A stretch of DNA of 64,000 nt from Cystobacter ferrugineus (GCF_001887355.1 NZ_MPIN01000002.1:248001-312000); one strand, 5' to 3'; numbered from the stretch's first letter, positions 7,189-16,531 are shown. The notes: generated by a model not told the origin, from the sequence alone. Translations and numbers: made by a program.

Positions 7189-9321
7189 ATGAAGTGGGGT
7201 CGTGCGTTGTTCGTGGGAGCGTTGTGGCTGTGGGGGGGATGTTCGAGCGAGCCGGTGACGCCGCCTGGCGTGAAGGATGACCTCCCGGACTCCGAATTGC
7301 CCGCGGTGCTGGTCCGCCAGGACGAAGCGAGCCGAGAGGCCTGTGCCCATGGGGGTGCTCGGGTGCGCTCGGGCCTGGACGCCAATGGCGATGGCGTCCT
7401 CGACGACGCGGAAGTCCAGCACACCACGGTCATCTGCCATCCCGCGCCTCCCGAGCAGGAGGAACTGGACGCCCGGGTTCGCCTGGAGCCGATTCCCGCG
7501 GGGGAGGCGTGCGCGGAGGGGGGAACGGCCGTGCTCTCGGGCCTGGATGCCAACCACAATGGGACGCTCGACGACGCGGAGGTCCAGCAGCGGGATGTCA
7601 TCTGCCGCGAGCGGCTGCTGACGCGATTGTCACCCGCGGGAGGGGCCTGCCCCGGGCAGGGCGTGGCCATCGACTTCGGGCGCGATCTCGACGCGGACGG
7701 GGCCCTGTCCCAGGGGGAGATCGTCGCCACCCAGGTGGAGTGCAGCGACGTGCTCTCCGGCACGTTCACCGTACGGACGGCGCAGGAGCTCGCCGCGCTC
7801 GCGCCCATTCGGGTCATCATCGGCTCGCTCCGGTTCACGGCGCTCCCGCTGGAGACCGTGTCGTTGCCGGGGCTGGAGGTCATCACGGGGGACCTGACGC
7901 TGACGGACCATCGGATGATGAAGTCCTTCTCCCTGCCAGCACTCGTCTCCGTGGGGGGCTTCCTGCGCATGAGCTACAACGCGCTCCTGGCCCAGGTGGA
8001 CTTCGCGAAGCTGCAGCGCGTGGAGCAGGAGTTGATGCTCTACGACAATCCGCTGCTCGAGACCGTCGCCGGTTGGCCGGAGCTCGACTCCGTGGGCGCG
8101 CTGAGCCTGGGCCACAACTCGAGCCTGGTGGACCTGCGGGGCTTCACGAAGCTCCGGGCCGTGCGGGGCAACGTCCTGGTGTACAGCAACGACGCGCTCG
8201 CTGACTTCTCGCTCCACCTCACCCGGGTGGGGGCGGTGATGGTGAGGAGCAATCCCTCCCTGCGGACGATGTCCCTGAAGGTGCCCGACGATTCCGGGTC
8301 GAGCTCCTTGTCCTTCGTCGGCGGTGCCCTGGTGGAGGGCAATCCCGCGTTGACGACGTTGGAGCTGGGCTTCCCCACGGTGACGGGAAACATCCAGATC
8401 CTCCACGATGCCGCGCTCCAGGAGGTGACGGTGACGTCCTGGCAGCTCGAGGGCAGCCTGATCATCGAAGATGATTCCGCGCTGGCCCGGGTCATCGCTC
8501 CCAACCTGAATGTCGTGAGCGGGAGCTTGCGGCTCGCGCGCTCGCCCATCGAGCAGCTCGACTTCGGTCCCTCTCCCCTCAGCGTGCGCGGAGAGCTGCG
8601 GGTGGCCAACACGAAGCTCACCGCGTTCAGCGCCACCCAGCACGTCTCCGACGTGGGCGGAGACGCCTCCTTTTCCGGCAACTCCCTCATGACCTCCCTC
8701 GCGCTGTCCCGTCTCCATGGGGGGTTGTCCGTGAGCAGCAACGACGCCCTCACGGACCTCTCGCTCGTCAACACCGACGTCCTCGAGGGCTCGCTCGGCG
8801 TGGAAGGCAACTCCCGCCTGGAGAGCCTCGAGGGGGTGCGCTCACGGGATATCCGGGGGGATCTCTACATCCAGGCCGGGTCGCGGATGACCCGCTTGAG
8901 CCTGCCGGAGCTTCGGTGGGTTCGTGACAGCGTGTACCTCCTGGGAACCGATCTCGTGGATGTTGGCCTGGATGCCCTGGAGTTCGTCGGACAGGACGTG
9001 AGGGTGGGCTACACGGCCATGAGCCGGTGGAAGGGGTTGGGGGCGTTGCGGCAGGTGGCTGGAAACTTCCTGGTGTTCAACCACCCGTCGCTCCAGGAGG
9101 TGAGCCTGCCGCGGTTGCAGTCCTCGGCCGTGCTGAACATCTACGGCAATCCGGTGCTCACGCGGCTGTCCCTGCCCCTGTTCACCTCGGCCACTTCCGT
9201 CACGATCAGCGACAACGCCGCGCTGCCCGTGTGCGAGGTGGACCGGTTCTTCTCCCAGTTGCCGCCGGGACTCGGTTCCCAGGAAGGCAACGACGCGGCC
9301 GGCGTCTGCTCCTCGCCCTGA
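7189..9321 (+). CDS. lipoprotein with three DUF7151-like repeats and a leucine-rich region
   Basis: A 710-residue predicted lipoprotein: MKWGRALFVGALWLWGGC is a signal peptide with a lipobox Cys. Three repeats of about 35 residues follow (about 49-83, 105-139 and 153-185), each pairing two cysteines with a loop such as LDANGDGVLDDAEV, which looks like a calcium-binding EF-hand-type loop. From about residue 190 to the end lies a degenerate leucine-rich or L-domain solenoid with recurring patterns such as LVVSSNDALTDLSL and GNSRLESLEG. Such proteins are common on myxobacterial surfaces, but the ligand is unknown. The start at 7189 follows an AGAGGGGG Shine-Dalgarno; an upstream in-frame TTG would bury the signal peptide. 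Confidence 0.8.
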   Translation: MKWGRALFVGALWLWGGCSSEPVTPPGVKDDLPDSELPAVLVRQDEASREACAHGGARVRSGLDANGDGVLDDAEVQHTTVICHPAPPEQEELDARVRLEPIPAGEACAEGGTAVLSGLDANHNGTLDDAEVQQRDVICRERLLTRLSPAGGACPGQGVAIDFGRDLDADGALSQGEIVATQVECSDVLSGTFTVRTAQELAALAPIRVIIGSLRFTALPLETVSLPGLEVITGDLTLTDHRMMKSFSLPALVSVGGFLRMSYNALLAQVDFAKLQRVEQELMLYDNPLLETVAGWPELDSVGALSLGHNSSLVDLRGFTKLRAVRGNVLVYSNDALADFSLHLTRVGAVMVRSNPSLRTMSLKVPDDSGSSSLSFVGGALVEGNPALTTLELGFPTVTGNIQILHDAALQEVTVTSWQLEGSLIIEDDSALARVIAPNLNVVSGSLRLARSPIEQLDFGPSPLSVRGELRVANTKLTAFSATQHVSDVGGDASFSGNSLMTSLALSRLHGGLSVSSNDALTDLSLVNTDVLEGSLGVEGNSRLESLEGVRSRDIRGDLYIQAGSRMTRLSLPELRWVRDSVYLLGTDLVDVGLDALEFVGQDVRVGYTAMSRWKGLGALRQVAGNFLVFNHPSLQEVSLPRLQSSAVLNIYGNPVLTRLSLPLFTSATSVTISDNAALPVCEVDRFFSQLPPGLGSQEGNDAAGVCSSP

Positions 9322-9358
9322 GGCGCCTGGGGCGGGGCGAGGAGGCTGGCCGCGTGCG

Positions 9359-10099
9359 TCAGGCCTCCTCGTCGCCGAGCTGGGCCCGCAGCCGGGACAG
9401 GCGCTGGGGGCCGACGAGCCCCTCGCGCGCGAGCACCTGCAGGAAGTCCACGATGGCGCGCAGGCCCGCTTCCATTTCCTCCTCGGGCTTGCCCTCGATC
9501 TCCGCCTCGTAGAGCGCCTCGATGTGCTCGGGGTTGATGGGGGTGGGACCTTCGTCCCACGCCTGGTTGATGAGCGCCCGCGCCAGGCGCGCCCGGATGT
9601 CGCGCTCCTTCTCGTCGCGCGCCGAGCGCTCGAAGCCGATGATCAGCGCGTCCACCTGCTCTCGGGTGAGCGCGGCCAGGGCGGGCACCTCGCCGAGCGT
9701 CTCCTGGACGTAGGTGCTGTCGAACGTCTCCACCTCCTGCTCGTAGCCGAAGGCTTCCTCCATGAGGATGGAGGCGAGGAAGGCATCCGTCTCCGTGTCG
9801 CTCGCGCCCTCGGCCTTGAGGGCCTCGCGCGCCCGGGCGGTGGAGGCGGACAGGGCGGGGTCCTCGGCGATGGCGCGCGTGGCGGCATAGGCGGCGAGGA
9901 AGACGACGGCGGCCTCGGCGTCCGAGGACAGGTGGCGCCGGCCCGAGGTGCCCAGGAGCGTGGCGCGTTGCTCGGGGTGATCGGCGGCGGTCTGGGCGAA
10001 CAGCCGCTCCTCGGGTCCGAGCGGGGCGCCGTCCTTCTCCTTCTGGAGCGTCTCACGGGCGGCTTCGGGGCTGAGGTAGCGGGCGATGAGGGGGTGCAT
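9359..10099 (-). CDS. conserved hypothetical protein, acidic and helical
   Basis: A 246-residue protein without a signal peptide or membrane segment. It is acidic and appears all-helical, with stretches such as LTREQVDALIIGFERSARD and INPEHIEALYEAEIEG. I recognise no catalytic motif. The start ATG at 10097-10099 gives MHPLIARYLSPEAA; the frame continues upstream only antisense to recX. It is divergent from recX with 34 bases between the starts and converges with the lipoprotein gene. Confidence 0.65.
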   Translation of the reverse strand: MHPLIARYLSPEAARETLQKEKDGAPLGPEERLFAQTAADHPEQRATLLGTSGRRHLSSDAEAAVVFLAAYAATRAIAEDPALSASTARAREALKAEGASDTETDAFLASILMEEAFGYEQEVETFDSTYVQETLGEVPALAALTREQVDALIIGFERSARDEKERDIRARLARALINQAWDEGPTPINPEHIEALYEAEIEGKPEEEMEAGLRAIVDFLQVLAREGLVGPQRLSRLRAQLGDEEA

Positions 10100-10133
10100 G
10101 CCGCGCCTGTTAGCACATGCTAGAGAAGCATCG

Positions 10134-10634
10134 ATGGACTCCGAGGACGCCACGGACGCGGAAGTCGGGCGCGCGACGGACGCCTGCCTGCGGCTGCTCA
10201 AGGCGCGCGCGCGCAGCCGGCACGAGCTGCTCGCGGCGCTCGAGCGCAAGGGTTACACCGAGGCGGTGCGTGAGCGGGCGCTCGCCCGGGTGGAGGGCTG
10301 GGGCTATCTGAACGACGAGCGCTTCGCCCGGGACCAGGCGGAGCGGCTGTTGGGTGGGGGAAGGTACGGCCCGGAGGGCGTGCGGCAGCGGCTGGAATCC
10401 CACGGCTTGAGCCCGGAGGCGGCGAGCGCGGCGGTGGCCACGGCCAGCGTGGAGTTCGACGCGGAGCAGGCCGCGCGCCAGGTGCTGGAGAAGCGGGGGC
10501 TGTCGGGCCGGGAGCTGGATGCCCGGGAGAAGGCCCGGGCGGGCCGCCTCCTCTTCAGCCGGGGCTTCTCCGAGGACGTCATCCAGCGACTGCTCGGTGA
10601 CGCGATGCTGGAACCTTCGGGGCCGGACGACTAG
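10134..10634 (+). CDS. recX: RecX family regulatory protein
   Basis: A 166-residue RecX-type protein. RecX binds RecA filaments and limits their growth. The family pattern of three-helix repeats is visible: LLKARARSRHELLAALERKG, then GYLNDERFARDQAERLL, YGPEGVRQRLESHGL and ARRVL-like EKRG, ending in FLFSRGF-type RLLFSRGFSEDVIQRLL. The start at the ATG 10134 gives MDSEDATD; an earlier in-frame start is possible. recA is not in this window. The bamD gene follows after 13 bases. Confidence 0.82.
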   Translation: MDSEDATDAEVGRATDACLRLLKARARSRHELLAALERKGYTEAVRERALARVEGWGYLNDERFARDQAERLLGGGRYGPEGVRQRLESHGLSPEAASAAVATASVEFDAEQAARQVLEKRGLSGRELDAREKARAGRLLFSRGFSEDVIQRLLGDAMLEPSGPDD

Positions 10635-10647
10635 CTTGTCCACCTCC

Positions 10648-11427
10648 ATGCGTCTTCTTCGAGCCGTCTGCCTGTCCGCCGTCCTGTGCTCCCTCCCTGG
10701 TTGCGCCGCCCTCTCCACCGGCCAGGTGGGAGAGCCGGACTACGCCTCGGTCGCCGAGTCCAACCTCCGCCTGGGTGACGAGGCCCTGGAGCGCAAGGAC
10801 TTCCTCCAGGCCGAGAAGTACTACGAGCATGTGCGCACCAAGTTCCCCTACCTCGAGGTGGCCAACGAGGCGGAGCTGAGGCTGGCGGATCTCGACTTCG
10901 CCCAGGAGCGCTACGCCGAGGCGCGCGAGAAGTTCCAGACCTTCATCAAGCTGCACCCCACCCACCCCAAGGTGGACTACGCCGCGTACCGCACGGCGCG
11001 CACCCACTTCGAGGATGCCCCCTCGGAGTTCTTCCTGGTGCCTCCGGGGGAGGAGAAGGATCAGTCCGAGGTCGTGGCGGCCTTCTCCTCGCTCAACGCG
11101 TTCATCCGCCAGTTTCCGAACTCGCAGTACGTGGCACCGGCGAAGGAGGCGCTCGACACGACGCGCCTGCGGCTGGCCCGGCACGAGCTGTACGTGGCCT
11201 CCTTCTACGCGCGGCGCGAGCGGTGGAACGCGGTGGTGCAGCGGCTGGAGACCCTGCTGAAGAACTACCCGGGCACGAAGCTGGATGAGCAGGCCCTGTT
11301 CGATCTGCACGCGGCCTACGTGCGGCTGACGAATGCCGCCGAGGCCCAGCGCACCCTGCAGCGGATCATCGAGATGCTCCCGGGGACGCCCGCCGCCGAG
11401 CGCGCCCGGAGGATGTTGGGCTCGTGA
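10648..11427 (+). CDS. bamD: outer-membrane assembly lipoprotein BamD
   Basis: A 259-residue lipoprotein with lipobox LPGC (Cys 19) and TPR repeats, matching BamD (YfiO/ComL), an essential part of the BAM complex that inserts beta-barrel proteins. TPR signatures include LGDEALERKDFLQAEKYYEH and YPGTKLDEQALFDLHAAYV, and the family phrase YVAPAKEALDTTRLRLARHE is clear. The start ATG at 10648 opens directly into the signal peptide MRLLRAVCLSAVLCS. Its stop overlaps the GTG of the next gene. Confidence 0.9.
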   Translation: MRLLRAVCLSAVLCSLPGCAALSTGQVGEPDYASVAESNLRLGDEALERKDFLQAEKYYEHVRTKFPYLEVANEAELRLADLDFAQERYAEAREKFQTFIKLHPTHPKVDYAAYRTARTHFEDAPSEFFLVPPGEEKDQSEVVAAFSSLNAFIRQFPNSQYVAPAKEALDTTRLRLARHELYVASFYARRERWNAVVQRLETLLKNYPGTKLDEQALFDLHAAYVRLTNAAEAQRTLQRIIEMLPGTPAAERARRMLGS

Positions 11428-12134
11428 GGAGCACGGAGGACTGGAGCCGGGCGGGCGGCGTGATCATCGCCCTGCTGGCCGCGGGGGTCTCGGCCCTGGT
11501 GTTGATGCCGCGCATGCTGGGGCTGGCGACCGGACCGGAGGTGGAGGTCATCACCTGGCTCAAGCGCACGGAGAGTGATGGCCTGACGCTGCGCGTGCCC
11601 GGGGTGGCCGAGCCGCTCCAGGGCCAGGTGCACCACTTCGCGCGCATCACGGTGGACGTGGCGCCGGGGGGCGAGCGCGCCGTGGCCTGGGCGACCCTGG
11701 ACTTCAAGGGCCGGCTGGGCCGCACCGAGGTCAGCTCCCTGGGCGTGGAGCGGGTTCCCTTCGTGCGCCGCTCGCGGGAGTGGGTGCCGGAGAACCTGGC
11801 CGCGCCCCGGCTCGCGGCGGTGGTGGGCCTGTTGGAGGCGCGGCGAAAGGCCCTGGAAGCGGGCGAGCCCGAGGCGTTGCGCTCCCTGCTCGCGCCCGGT
11901 GCTCCAGCGGACGTGGGGGGAGGGGAGGAACTGGAGCGGCTCTTGAGCCTGAGCAAGCGCCGCTACAGGGTGGAAGCCTGGTACGTGCGGCTGGAGCGGG
12001 ATGACGCGCTGGCCAGCGAGCTGTGGCGCCTGGAGGGCGACCTTCCCTCCCAGCCCGTGGACGACAAGGGGCAGCGCCAGCTCTCGTTGATTCGGCGTGA
12101 GGAGGAATTCTTTTTTTCGCCCGGTCTCATGTAG
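11424..12134 (+). CDS. hypothetical protein with one N-terminal membrane segment
   Basis: A 236-residue protein. Residues 12-36 form a single hydrophobic helix (GGVIIALLAAGVSALVLMPR), so it is probably anchored in the inner membrane with a periplasmic domain of about 195 residues. No motif that I recognise is present. The GTG start overlaps the bamD stop (GTGA), so it is translated together with bamD and may work in envelope assembly, which is inference from position. Confidence 0.65.
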   Translation: MRSTEDWSRAGGVIIALLAAGVSALVLMPRMLGLATGPEVEVITWLKRTESDGLTLRVPGVAEPLQGQVHHFARITVDVAPGGERAVAWATLDFKGRLGRTEVSSLGVERVPFVRRSREWVPENLAAPRLAAVVGLLEARRKALEAGEPEALRSLLAPGAPADVGGGEELERLLSLSKRRYRVEAWYVRLERDDALASELWRLEGDLPSQPVDDKGQRQLSLIRREEEFFFSPGLM

Positions 12135-12195
12135 GCTAGGCGCCGTTTCTCACTGGGCTCTCGGGACTGGGCGGGTGGCTGGACGGGAGAGGGCC

Positions 12196-12234
12196 ATGGC
12201 AGCACTACTCACCATCGAGGTCGCAGCTCCGTGA
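12196..12234 (+). CDS. possible 12-codon leader ORF before the FHA gene
   Basis: ATG at 12196 reads MAALLTIEVAAP and stops with a TGA that overlaps the GTG start of the FHA gene. A purine-rich GGGAGAGG precedes the ATG, so ribosomes could load here and re-initiate on the next gene. It may equally be chance. Confidence 0.25.
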   Translation: MAALLTIEVAAP

Positions 12235-13175
12235 GCACTCCGACTCCGGGAAAGACGTACGCGCTCAAGTTCATCTCCGGCAAGTACCAGGGCGGCGAGT
12301 TCCCGCTGAAGGCCGAGAAGCAGATCGTCATCGGCCGCTCCAGCGAGCTCGACATGGTGCTCGTCGAGGACATGGTGTCGCGCAAGCACGCGCGCATCTC
12401 GGTGAACGGCGCGGGGCAGATCTCCATCGAGGACCTGGGCTCGACCAACGGCACGTTCGTCAATGGCGAGAAGGTGAAGCAGGCGACGCTCAAGGAAGGC
12501 GACCGCATCCTCATCGGCACCTCCATCCTCAAGCTCATCCACCAGGGCGTGGGCGCGGGCGAGGTCGACGACGCCGTGGCCAAGCGGCGGCTCGAGGAGG
12601 TCGCGGTGCAGGCGGCGCGCACCTCGACGAAGGCCTCGTCCATGACGGGGAAGATCGAGGAGATTCCACTGCCCGACCTGCTCCAGCTCTTCCACACGTC
12701 CAAGAAGAACGGCGTGCTGGTGGTGGGCAGCCAGCAGCAGGGGAAGATCTACCTGCGCCAGGGCCGCGTGTACTACGCGGTCATCGACGACAACCACAAC
12801 CTGGGTCCGCAGAAGAGCTTCAACCGCATCATCACCTGGGAGCAGGGCGACTTCGAGCTGCGGCCGGCCGACCCCCAGGAGTTCATGGTGGAGATGGACT
12901 CGTCCACCGAGGCGCTGCTGATGGACGCGCTGCGGCAGTTGGACGAGTACAAGCGCATCCAGAAGGATCTGCCCGCCATGACCGCCCGGCTGACGCTGGC
13001 CGCGCCCATGACGGCGCCCCTGCGCGAGCTGACGCCGGAGCTGCTGGACGTGCTGCAACTCGTGCACAACCACGGCTCGCTCGCCGAGGTGCTCAACCAC
13101 GCGCAGCAGGACGACGTGGTGGCGGCCGAGACGGTGTTGCAACTCATCAAGCGCGAGTACGTGCGCGCGAGCTGA
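12231..13175 (+). CDS. FHA domain plus DUF4388 signalling protein
   Basis: A 314-residue protein. The N-terminal FHA domain (about residues 15-105) has the phosphothreonine-binding signatures VIGRSSELDM, SRKHARI and LGSTNGTFVNG. A DUF4388 domain follows (about 140-250) with GKIEEIPLPDLLQLFHTSKKN and GKIYLRQGRVYYAV. The last 60 residues resemble a small helical domain. FHA-DUF4388 proteins are abundant in myxobacteria and are thought to relay Ser/Thr kinase signals; the partner kinase is not in this window. The start is GTG at 12231. It is followed after 11 bases by selD, so the two are probably co-transcribed. Confidence 0.85.
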   Translation: MSTPTPGKTYALKFISGKYQGGEFPLKAEKQIVIGRSSELDMVLVEDMVSRKHARISVNGAGQISIEDLGSTNGTFVNGEKVKQATLKEGDRILIGTSILKLIHQGVGAGEVDDAVAKRRLEEVAVQAARTSTKASSMTGKIEEIPLPDLLQLFHTSKKNGVLVVGSQQQGKIYLRQGRVYYAVIDDNHNLGPQKSFNRIITWEQGDFELRPADPQEFMVEMDSSTEALLMDALRQLDEYKRIQKDLPAMTARLTLAAPMTAPLRELTPELLDVLQLVHNHGSLAEVLNHAQQDDVVAAETVLQLIKREYVRAS

Positions 13176-13186
13176 CGGGAGTCCGT

Positions 13187-14239
13187 GTGTCCGAGGAGCA
13201 GAAGCCGCGCAGGTTGACGGAGCTGTCCCACTGCGCGGGGTGCGCGGCCAAGCTGCCGGCGGCGGACCTGTCGCGGGTGCTGGGCCGGTTGAAGCCCACG
13301 AAGGACCTGAAGGCGCTGGTGGGCTTCAACACCCACGATGACGCGGCCGTGTACCGGATGGCGCCGGGCCTGGCGCTGGTGAGCACGGTGGACTTCTTCC
13401 CGCCGGTGGTGGACGACCCGTACGACTTCGGGGCCATCGCCGCGGCGAACGCGCTCTCGGACATCTACGCCATGGGCGGCAAGCCCCTGTTCGCCCTCAA
13501 TCTGGTGGGCTTCCCCGAGGACAGGCCCCTGGAGGAGCTGTCGCGCATCCTCGCGGGCGGCCAGGCCAAGGCGGACGAGGCAGGCATCCCCATCCTGGGC
13601 GGGCACTCCATCAAGGATCCCGAGCCCAAGTACGGGCTGGCGGTGACGGGCAGCGTGCACCCGAAGAAGGTGCTGACCAACGCCGGGGCGAAGCCCGGGG
13701 ACGTGCTGCTGCTCACCAAGCCCCTGGGCACGGGCATCGCCACCACGGCGATCAAGCGGGGGCTGGCCTCCGTGGAGCTCACCCAGCGCGTGGTGGCGCA
13801 GATGTCCACGCTCAACCGCAAGCCGGGCGAGGTGTTCGCCTCGGGCAAGTTCAAGGTGAATGCCCTCACGGACGTGACGGGCTTCGGCCTCTTGGGCCAC
13901 CTGTTGGAGATGATGACGGGCGCCAGGACCCGGGGCTTCCTGGACCTGGAGCGCATCCCCATCCTCGCGGAGGTGCCCGCGCTGGCGCAGCAGGGCGTGG
14001 TGCCCGGGGGCACGAAGTCCAACCTCGCCCACGTGGGCAAGAAGGTGCGCTTTCCCAAGGGCCTGCCCGAGGACATCCAGTGGGTGCTCGCCGACGCGCA
14101 GACCAACGGTGGCCTGCTGGCCTCGGTTCCCGCGCGGGATGCGGCCAAGGCCTTCCGGGCGCTGGAGCGGGCCGGAGTGGACGTGGCCCTCATCGGAGAA
14201 GTGGGCGAGGGCCGCCCCGGCATCGAGGTCGTCGGCTAG
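13187..14239 (+). CDS. selD: selenide, water dikinase
   Basis: A 350-residue SelD, which makes selenophosphate from selenide and ATP for selenocysteine or 2-selenouridine synthesis. The N-terminal loop reads SHCAGCAAK: the catalytic Cys (19) and Lys (22) are kept, while the second Cys of the usual GCGCK motif is Ala, and the catalytic position is Cys rather than selenocysteine. Other family segments are NTHDDAAVYR, TVDFFPPVVDDPYDFG, IAAANALSDIYAMGG, GGHSIKDPEPKYGLAVTG and LTDVTGFGLLGHL. The start is GTG 13187. No selA, selB or selU gene is in the window, so the downstream use is unknown. Confidence 0.92.
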   Translation: MSEEQKPRRLTELSHCAGCAAKLPAADLSRVLGRLKPTKDLKALVGFNTHDDAAVYRMAPGLALVSTVDFFPPVVDDPYDFGAIAAANALSDIYAMGGKPLFALNLVGFPEDRPLEELSRILAGGQAKADEAGIPILGGHSIKDPEPKYGLAVTGSVHPKKVLTNAGAKPGDVLLLTKPLGTGIATTAIKRGLASVELTQRVVAQMSTLNRKPGEVFASGKFKVNALTDVTGFGLLGHLLEMMTGARTRGFLDLERIPILAEVPALAQQGVVPGGTKSNLAHVGKKVRFPKGLPEDIQWVLADAQTNGGLLASVPARDAAKAFRALERAGVDVALIGEVGEGRPGIEVVG

Positions 14240-14308
14240 GAGCGAGCGAGCGGGAGCCCGAGGCGGATTCGCCGCGGTGCGCCGGCTCGGGTAGCATCCC
14301 GCGTCGGC

Positions 14309-15118
14309 ATGACGTCCCGTCTCCACGTCCTCGTCCCTTGCCTCGCGTTCTTCCTCGCTCCCCTGGCCTCGCGCGCGGCCGAGCGTCCCGCGCGCATCGT
14401 GGTGGACCCGGGCCACGGGGGAGGTCAGGACGGGGCGACCAGTCCCACGGGGGTGCTCGAGAAGGACATAGCCCTGCAGATCGCCCAGCGCGTGCGCGAG
14501 CACCTGGAGAAGGAGCTGGGCGCCCAGGTGTTGATGACGCGCGACGAGGACGTGTCGCTGCCCCTGCCCGAGCGGGTGGAGTTCGCCAACAAGCAGCGGC
14601 CGGACCTCTTCCTGTCCATCCACTGCAATGCCATGCCCACCAGGCGCACCCGTGCGCGCGTGCAGGGGCTGGAGACGTACTTCCTCTCCGCCAGCGCCTC
14701 CAACGCCACCGCGCGCGCGGCCGCGGACCGGGAGAACGCCGAGGCCCCCTCGGCACGCGCCTCGCGGGGTGACTCCACGCTGGCCTTCATCCTGGATGAT
14801 CTCGCGCGCACGGAGACGCACCAGGACTCCTCGCGCCTGGCCTACGCCATCCACCCGAAGCTCATCGCGGCCTCGGGCGCCTCGGATCGGGGCGTGCTCC
14901 AGGCACCCTTCTACGTCCTCAACGGCGTCGAGGCCCCCGCCGTCCTCATCGAGGTGGGCTACCTCTCGCACCCGGAGGAGGGCAGCCGTCTGACGCGCGC
15001 CGACTACCAGGAGAAGCTCGCCACCGCCATCACCGGGGGGGTGAAGGCCTTCCTCGCCGAGGTGCGCAAGCGCGACGCCCCCCGGAACCCCGCGGTGGCC
15101 GCTCCCGCCGCTCCCTGA
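14309..15118 (+). CDS. N-acetylmuramoyl-L-alanine amidase (Amidase_3), exported
   Basis: A 269-residue zinc amidase that cleaves the amide between muramic acid and the peptide stem, as in daughter-cell separation or wall turnover. Residues 1-24 are a Sec signal ending SRAA. The AmiA/B/C-type zinc site is complete: His 36 in VDPGHGG, Glu 51 in VLEKD, His 105 in SIHCNA, and catalytic Glu 215 in VLIEVGYLS. An insertion around 120-155 is rich in Ala, Arg and Ser, which in this family can be an autoinhibitory helix. No LysM or AMIN domain is present. It is a lone gene. Confidence 0.9.
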   Translation: MTSRLHVLVPCLAFFLAPLASRAAERPARIVVDPGHGGGQDGATSPTGVLEKDIALQIAQRVREHLEKELGAQVLMTRDEDVSLPLPERVEFANKQRPDLFLSIHCNAMPTRRTRARVQGLETYFLSASASNATARAAADRENAEAPSARASRGDSTLAFILDDLARTETHQDSSRLAYAIHPKLIAASGASDRGVLQAPFYVLNGVEAPAVLIEVGYLSHPEEGSRLTRADYQEKLATAITGGVKAFLAEVRKRDAPRNPAVAAPAAP

Positions 15119-15201
15119 CCCGGGGCGGCCGTTCCTCCCGGACAAGTGGGCCGGGCGTCTGCTAGAGAGCGGCGCCGTTCCCCGTTGCGAGGAGTCTCCC
15201 C

Positions 15202-15918
15202 ATGCGGTCCTTCAATCGAGGCGCTTTGGATCTGCGCCCCGTCACCCTCACCCCTGGAATCACCCTGCATGCCGAGGGCTCGACCCAGGTGGAGTTCGGC
15301 CACACGCGCGTGCTCGTCACGTGCTCGGTGGAGGACCGGGTGCCGCCGCACCTGATGGGCAAGGGCACCGGCTGGGTGACGGCCGAGTACGGCATGCTGC
15401 CGCGCTCCACGCACACCCGCACCCAGCGCGAGGCCGCCAAGGGCAAGCAGACCGGACGCACGCTGGAGATCCAGCGGCTCATCGGCCGCGCCCTGCGTGC
15501 CTCGGTGGACCTGTCGGGCCTGGGCGTGCGCACCTTCACCCTGGACTGCGACGTGCTCCAGGCGGACGGTGGTACCCGTACCGCCGCCATCACCGGGGCC
15601 TACGTGGCCCTGGCGCTCGCCCTGCGCAAGCTGCACAAGACCGGGGTGATGAAGACCATGCCCAAGCTCTTGCCCCTGGCCGCCGTGTCCGTGGGCGTGG
15701 TCAACGGCGAGGTGCGGGTGGACCTGGACTACGAGGAGGACTCCTCGGCCGACGTGGACCTGAACCTGGTGGCCACCGGGGACGGCCGCATCGTCGAGGT
15801 GCAGGGCACCGCCGAGCACAAGATGTTCGACCGCAAGACGCTGGACGTCATGCTGGACGCGGGGCTGGCCGCCATCCGCCAGCTCACCGAGGCGCAGGCC
15901 AAGGTCCTGGGAGCCTGA
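15202..15918 (+). CDS. rph: ribonuclease PH
   Basis: A 238-residue RNase PH, the phosphorolytic 3'-5' exonuclease that trims tRNA 3' ends. Characteristic segments are the N-terminal RxxLRPVxxTPG-like start, [17 protein letters not shown], the substrate-binding [18 protein letters not shown] and [18 protein letters not shown]. It is full length. The rdgB gene starts four bases after its stop, so the two form an operon. Confidence 0.96.
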   Translation: MRSFNRGALDLRPVTLTPGITLHAEGSTQVEFGHTRVLVTCSVEDRVPPHLMGKGTGWVTAEYGMLPRSTHTRTQREAAKGKQTGRTLEIQRLIGRALRASVDLSGLGVRTFTLDCDVLQADGGTRTAAITGAYVALALALRKLHKTGVMKTMPKLLPLAAVSVGVVNGEVRVDLDYEEDSSADVDLNLVATGDGRIVEVQGTAEHKMFDRKTLDVMLDAGLAAIRQLTEAQAKVLGA

Positions 15919-15922
15919 GCGC

Positions 15923-16531
15923 ATGAAGCCCCGTCTGCTCTTCGCCACCACCAATCAGGGCAAGCTGCGCGAGCTGCGCGGCCTCGTCGGAGATGCCGTG
16001 GAGGTGGTCTCCCTCAAGGACCTGCCCCCCATTCCCGAGCCCGTGGAGGATGGCGCCACGTTCGAGGAGAACGCCCGGAAGAAGGCCCGCGCCTACGCGG
16101 ATGCCTGCGGGCTGCCCGCCCTGGCGGATGACTCGGGGCTGTGTGTGGATGCCCTGGGCGGCCGGCCTGGAGTGCACTCGGCGCGCTACGCCGAGGGGGA
16201 TGATCGCGCGCGCTACGAGAAGCTGCTCGGCGAGCTGTCGGGGGTTCCCGACGAGCGGCGCACGGCGGCGTTCGTCTGCGCGTTGTGCCTGGCGCTGCCC
16301 GGCGCGGAGACGTCCTTCGTGGAGGTGGGCCGCTGCGAGGGCCGGATTGGCCATGCGCCGCGAGGCTCGCACGGCTTCGGGTACGATCCGGTCTTCGAGC
16401 TGCCGGGAGGACGTGCCCTGGCGGAGCTGACGTCGGAGGAGAAGGCGACGGTGTCGCACCGGGGCGCGGCCTTCTTGAAGATGAAGCCCCGCCTGCTGGC
16501 ACTGGCCGGAGGCGGAACCGTCGGAAGGTGA
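15923..16531 (+). CDS. rdgB: XTP/dITP diphosphatase (RdgB/HAM1)
   Basis: A 202-residue non-canonical purine NTP pyrophosphatase that removes dITP and XTP from the nucleotide pool. The signature elements are FATTNQGKLRELRGL at the start, ADDSGLCVDALGGRPGVHSARY and the C-terminal SHGFGYDPVFELPGG. It is the second gene of rph-rdgB, a common pairing. The tRNA pair follows 64 bases on. Confidence 0.95.
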   Translation: MKPRLLFATTNQGKLRELRGLVGDAVEVVSLKDLPPIPEPVEDGATFEENARKKARAYADACGLPALADDSGLCVDALGGRPGVHSARYAEGDDRARYEKLLGELSGVPDERRTAAFVCALCLALPGAETSFVEVGRCEGRIGHAPRGSHGFGYDPVFELPGGRALAELTSEEKATVSHRGAAFLKMKPRLLALAGGGTVGR

